NCBI RefSeq assembly: GCF_040907265.1
Contig: NZ_JBFOHP010000002.1
Span: forward strand, 5,704,001-5,768,000
From: Streptomyces sclerotialus
Lineage (GTDB): Bacteria > Actinomycetota > Actinomycetes > Streptomycetales > Streptomycetaceae
Reading direction: 5' to 3'
DNA: 64,000 nucleotides
In this document: piece after piece, positions 61,158-64,000 of the stretch
Position numbering within the stretch: position 1 is the first letter of the stretch
Layout of the letters: every line of letters starts with the position of its first letter
Notes under the pieces: model-generated
What the model saw: only the letters and a program-made list of their open reading frames with translations
Database searches by the model: none
What the model was told of the DNA's origin: nothing
Translations under genes and position numbers: made by a program

Positions 61158-61976
61158 ATGCGCATCTGCGGAGTCGGCGACAACGTCGTGGACCGCTATC
61201 CCCAGCGCGGCCTGATGTACCCGGGCGGCAACGCGCTCAACGTCGCCGTGCACGCCGCGCGGCTCGGCGCCGACGCCGGGTACCTGGGCGTCACCGGCAC
61301 CGACGAGGCCGGGGCGCACATCCGGGCGGTGCTCGCCGCCGAAGGCGTCCGCACCGACCGGGCCCGTACGGCGGAGGGACCCAACGCGTACGCCACCGTC
61401 CACCTCGACGCGGACGGCAACCGCACCTTCGGCGACTGCGACGCGACCGTCTCGGTCTTCACACCGGACACCGCCGACCTGGCCTGGCTGGCCGGCTTCG
61501 ACCTGCTGCACACCGGCGACTGCAGCCGCCTGGAGCCGCACCTGCCCGCGCTCGCCGCGGCCTGCCCGGTCAGCTTCGACTTCTCCGACCGGCCCTGGTC
61601 CTACGCCGCGCCACTGCTGCCGTACGTGCACGGCGCCGTCCTCTCCCGGCCCGACGCCGGGGACGACGAGGCCACCGCGCTCGCCGAACGGGTACGGGAG
61701 GCCGGGCCGAAGCTGGCCGTGGTGACGCGCGGCGCACGCGGGGCGCTGGTGTCGTACGAGGGGACGGTGCACCACCAGAGCGTCGTCCCGGTCACCGCCA
61801 CCGACACCCTCGGCGCCGGTGACTCCTTCATCGCGGCGCTGCTGGTCTCCCTGGGCGAAGGCCGGGCCCTGGCCGACGCCGCCGCGGTGGCCGCCGGTTA
61901 CGCCGCCGGGGTCTGCACCCGTCCCGGAGCCTTCGGCCACCCCCTCGCCCTGCCCGGCAGCGCCGCCCCCCACTGA
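61158..61976 (+). CDS. PfkB-family sugar kinase, FrlD-like (fructoselysine 6-kinase type)
   Basis: 272 residues. The N-terminus GVGDNVVDRYPQRG and GGNALNVAVHAARLGA, the middle SFDFSDRPW and the catalytic DTLGAGDSFIAALL (D222 as base) match E. coli FrlD in the same places (GDN-VD-YPQ, GGNAVNVAVY, FDFSDKW, DTMGAGDSFIAG), beyond general PfkB similarity. It would phosphorylate an imported fructosamine at O-6 to make the substrate of the SIS protein. AAGGAA lies 5-6 nt before the ATG. Confidence 0.85.
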   Translation: MRICGVGDNVVDRYPQRGLMYPGGNALNVAVHAARLGADAGYLGVTGTDEAGAHIRAVLAAEGVRTDRARTAEGPNAYATVHLDADGNRTFGDCDATVSVFTPDTADLAWLAGFDLLHTGDCSRLEPHLPALAAACPVSFDFSDRPWSYAAPLLPYVHGAVLSRPDAGDDEATALAERVREAGPKLAVVTRGARGALVSYEGTVHHQSVVPVTATDTLGAGDSFIAALLVSLGEGRALADAAAVAAGYAAGVCTRPGAFGHPLALPGSAAPH

Positions 61977-62049
61977 CCGCCCGTCTCCGTCCAGTCCGCC
62001 GCTGACCGTCCGCCCCCCCGTCCGCCCGCTTCCCGCCAGGAGAGAGCCG

Positions 62050-63381
62050 ATGCGCCGTACCTCAGCAACCGCCGCCGGCTGCCTGCTCGCCGTCCTGCTG
62101 ACGCTGCTCAGCGGCTGCGGCCAGGCCCCCGTCCGGGCCACCGCCGACAACTTCCAGCTCTCCGGACGCCCCCAGGGGCACCTGACGGTCCTGGAGAAGT
62201 GGGCGGACCCGGAGTACGCGCCGTACTTCAAGGCGGCGGTGCGGGAGTACGAGAAGCGCAACCCGGGCGTCACCATCGACCTCCAGGCCGTCGGCGACCA
62301 GCCCTACAAGGACCGGATCGCGGTGCTCGCCGCCTCCCGCGAGCTGCCCGACATCTATTTCGCCTGGCCGGGCCGGTACGCACACAAATTCGCCGAAGGA
62401 CGGCTCGCCGCCGACCTCACCGGGCAGCTGCGCGGCACCCGTTGGGGGAAGACCTTCGAGCCCGACGCGCTGGACGCCTTCACCTTCGGCGGGCGGATCT
62501 ACGGCGTGCCGCTGACCATGGACGCCAAGGTCTTCGCCTACAACGAGAAGATCTTCGCGAAGGCCGGGGTGCGGCGCGTCCCGCGGACCTTCCCCGAGCT
62601 GCTCACCGCCTGCGACCGGATCAGGAAGGCCGGGTACACGCCGCTGGCCTTCGGCAACCAGTACGGCTGGCCGGCCGGGCACCTGCTGACCCAGTTCAAC
62701 GCCATGGAAGTACCGGCCGACGTGCTGGCCAGGGACTACGACGGCGCGGAAGGGGCCTTCACGCACCCCGGCTACACCCGTGCCCTCAAGGACCTGGCAC
62801 GGCTGCGCGAGCGGTGCATGCCGGCCGGCGGCACCAGCATCAGCCACGAGTCGGCGCAGGCGCAGCTGCTGTACGGGAAGGCCGCCATGCAGTACCTGGA
62901 GACGCTGGAGTTCTCGTACCTGGACGAGAGCGGCGGCGCGCCGAAGGCATTCGCGGAGAACTGGGACTTCTTCGCGATGCCCGCGATCCCGGGCGGCGAG
63001 GGCTCGCCGCGCGCCGTGGCGGGCGGCACGGACGGCCTGCTCGTCTCCAACACCTCGCCGAACAAGGCGCTCGCCGTGGACTTCCTCACGTTCCTCACCG
63101 GCCGCGAACAGGCCCGGCAGATGGTGCGCGAGCTGGGCTGGCTGAGCGCGGTGAAGGGCACGGCGGACGCCGCGCGGCTGCCCGGACTGGCCGGCGCGCA
63201 GCGCACCGTGGCGCGCCACGAGATGTCGGTCTGGCTCGACACCCGTGCCGACGACAAGATCGTCAACCCCTACCTGTCGGCCGCCGACTCCGTGCTCGGC
63301 GGCAACACCACCCCGGAGCAGGCCATGAAGGCCGTACGCCGGGGCGCCGAGAACGCCCGCCGCTTCGGCGTCCGGCCCTGA
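62050..63381 (+). CDS. Sugar-type ABC transporter substrate-binding lipoprotein
   Basis: 443 residues, family-1 extracellular solute-binding protein. The lipobox LLSGC anchors it at Cys 23. GHLTVLEKWADPEYAPYFKA, RNPGVTIDLQAVGDQPYKDRI and AYNEKIFAKAGV are typical of the group. AGGAG is about 8 nt before the ATG. In B. subtilis the equivalent frl operon also has a family-1 binding protein and two permeases; by context this one should bind the fructosamine or glycoconjugate. Confidence 0.9.
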   Translation: MRRTSATAAGCLLAVLLTLLSGCGQAPVRATADNFQLSGRPQGHLTVLEKWADPEYAPYFKAAVREYEKRNPGVTIDLQAVGDQPYKDRIAVLAASRELPDIYFAWPGRYAHKFAEGRLAADLTGQLRGTRWGKTFEPDALDAFTFGGRIYGVPLTMDAKVFAYNEKIFAKAGVRRVPRTFPELLTACDRIRKAGYTPLAFGNQYGWPAGHLLTQFNAMEVPADVLARDYDGAEGAFTHPGYTRALKDLARLRERCMPAGGTSISHESAQAQLLYGKAAMQYLETLEFSYLDESGGAPKAFAENWDFFAMPAIPGGEGSPRAVAGGTDGLLVSNTSPNKALAVDFLTFLTGREQARQMVRELGWLSAVKGTADAARLPGLAGAQRTVARHEMSVWLDTRADDKIVNPYLSAADSVLGGNTTPEQAMKAVRRGAENARRFGVRP

Positions 63382-63440
63382 GAGCACGCCGGTTCCGACA
63401 CCCCCCACTCGTCCCGACCGCTCCCGAAGGAGGTGCACCA

Positions 63441-64000
63441 GTGACACGACGCCGCATCCGGCATACCTTCTACGTCGCTCCCGCGCTCGCGCTGATCGCG
63501 TTGTTCGTCTACTACCCGATCGTCGAGAACGTCCGGCTCAGCCTCTTCAAGTTCAGCGTCTTCCGGCCCGGCATGCGCTACGTCGGGCTGGAGAACTACC
63601 GGCAGGCCTTCCAGGACCCGGTCTTCTGGCACGCGCTGCTCAACAACGTCTGCTACGCGGTCACCTCGGTGGTCTTCCAGGTCGGCGCGGCGCTGGTGCT
63701 CGCCGCCGTCCTGGAGGAGCTGATCGGCCGGCGGCTGCGCGGGGTGCTGCGCGCCGTCTACTTCATCCCCGCCGCCGTCTCCATGACCGTCGCGGGTCTC
63801 CTCTTCCAGTTCCTGTACCAGCCGGACGCCGGGCTGGTGAACAGCGCCCTGGACGCGGTCGGGCTCGGCGGGCTCCGGCACGACTGGCTCGGGGACACCG
63901 CCACCTCCATCTGGGGCGTCATCAACATGAGCCAGTGGCAGTCGTTCGGGTACACCACGATGCTGCTGACCGTCGCGATCCAGCGCATCCCCCGCGAGCT
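63441..64000 (+). CDS. Sugar ABC transporter permease (MalF type), 3' truncated by window end
   Basis: 186 residues visible and still open at 64000. First TM (YVAPALALIALFVYYPIVEN), LSLFKFSVFRPGMRYVGLENY, then TM segments with VLRAVYFIPAAVSMTVAGLLF, as in MalF/UgpA-type permeases. The GTG at 63441 has AAGGAGGTG, a near-perfect ribosome site, 6-7 nt upstream. Presumably followed by the MalG-type partner outside the window; the ATPase may be a shared MsiK-type subunit, as in other Streptomyces sugar importers. Confidence 0.92.
   Translation, partial: MTRRRIRHTFYVAPALALIALFVYYPIVENVRLSLFKFSVFRPGMRYVGLENYRQAFQDPVFWHALLNNVCYAVTSVVFQVGAALVLAAVLEELIGRRLRGVLRAVYFIPAAVSMTVAGLLFQFLYQPDAGLVNSALDAVGLGGLRHDWLGDTATSIWGVINMSQWQSFGYTTMLLTVAIQRIPRE

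Overview
This window is core chromosome from a Streptomyces-type actinomycete. The evidence is very high GC with strong third-position bias, frequent GTG starts, several genes whose start lies 6-7 nt after a TANNNT box (leaderless), and purine-rich Shine-Dalgarno sites elsewhere. From memory, the order of mnmA, ligA, a GGDEF/EAL gene and gatCAB, and of gcvT, gcvH, glyA, sdaA, sseB-like genes and a peptide ABC operon, matches the Streptomyces coelicolor core. I could not check this by search.

Layout. 1-2.6 kb: 3' part of glycogen phosphorylase glgP, with an apparent one-base frameshift near its end. 2.9-6.7 kb: two secreted thermolysin-family (M4) proteases in tandem, the second with a C-terminal P domain. 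7.0-9.5 kb: a small proline-rich membrane protein with a probable frameshift, then a chimeric, frame-broken ABC exporter. 9.7-14.7 kb: glgX and two tandem L,D-transpeptidase lipoproteins. 14.9-16.5 kb: enoyl-CoA hydratase and an anti-sigma-type ATPase. 16.9-20.1 kb: an extracytoplasmic thiol-redox cluster (small secreted protein, DsbA-like, CcdA-like, a 54-residue membrane protein, DsbB-like). 20.1-22.5 kb: a small Cys protein, nadE, a GH25 hydrolase and a possible 25-residue membrane peptide. 22.6-27.6 kb: the minus-strand serine/glycine unit gcvT-gcvH-glyA-sdaA behind a tandem glycine riboswitch. 27.8-30.4 kb: a P-loop kinase-like gene and two SseB-family genes. 30.8-36.9 kb: a complete five-gene peptide ABC importer. 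37-41.1 kb: thioesterase, cysteine desulfurase, N-acetylmuramoyl-L-alanine amidase and mnmA (the desulfurase and MnmA probably cooperate in tRNA thiolation). 41.3-44.7 kb: an accessory stretch with a repeat-containing lipoprotein, a decayed second copy of the mnmA 3' end, a cysteine-rich DUF5685-type protein and a methyltransferase remnant. 45-48.9 kb: gdhA, LOG protein, SDR and a methionine-synthase-like gene. 48.9-57.1 kb: ligA, a membrane GGDEF-EAL protein and gatC-gatA-(80 aa)-gatB. 57.2-58.6 kb: aldehyde dehydrogenase. 58.7-64 kb: a LacI regulator facing, across four operator-like palindromes, a catabolic operon.

The most interesting system is that last operon. Its SIS-domain protein and PfkB kinase resemble the FrlB deglycase and FrlD kinase of fructosamine (Amadori product) degradation more than generic sugar enzymes. 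They are followed by a sugar-type ABC importer, which runs off the window. It looks like a LacI-controlled uptake and deglycation pathway for glycated amino acids or a related sugar-amine conjugate. Other points worth attention are the two-transporter deletion chimera, the mnmA duplication remnant and the abrupt codon-usage change at the 3' ends of ligA and the methionine-synthase-like gene. No tRNA, rRNA, CRISPR, insertion sequence or prophage was recognised.
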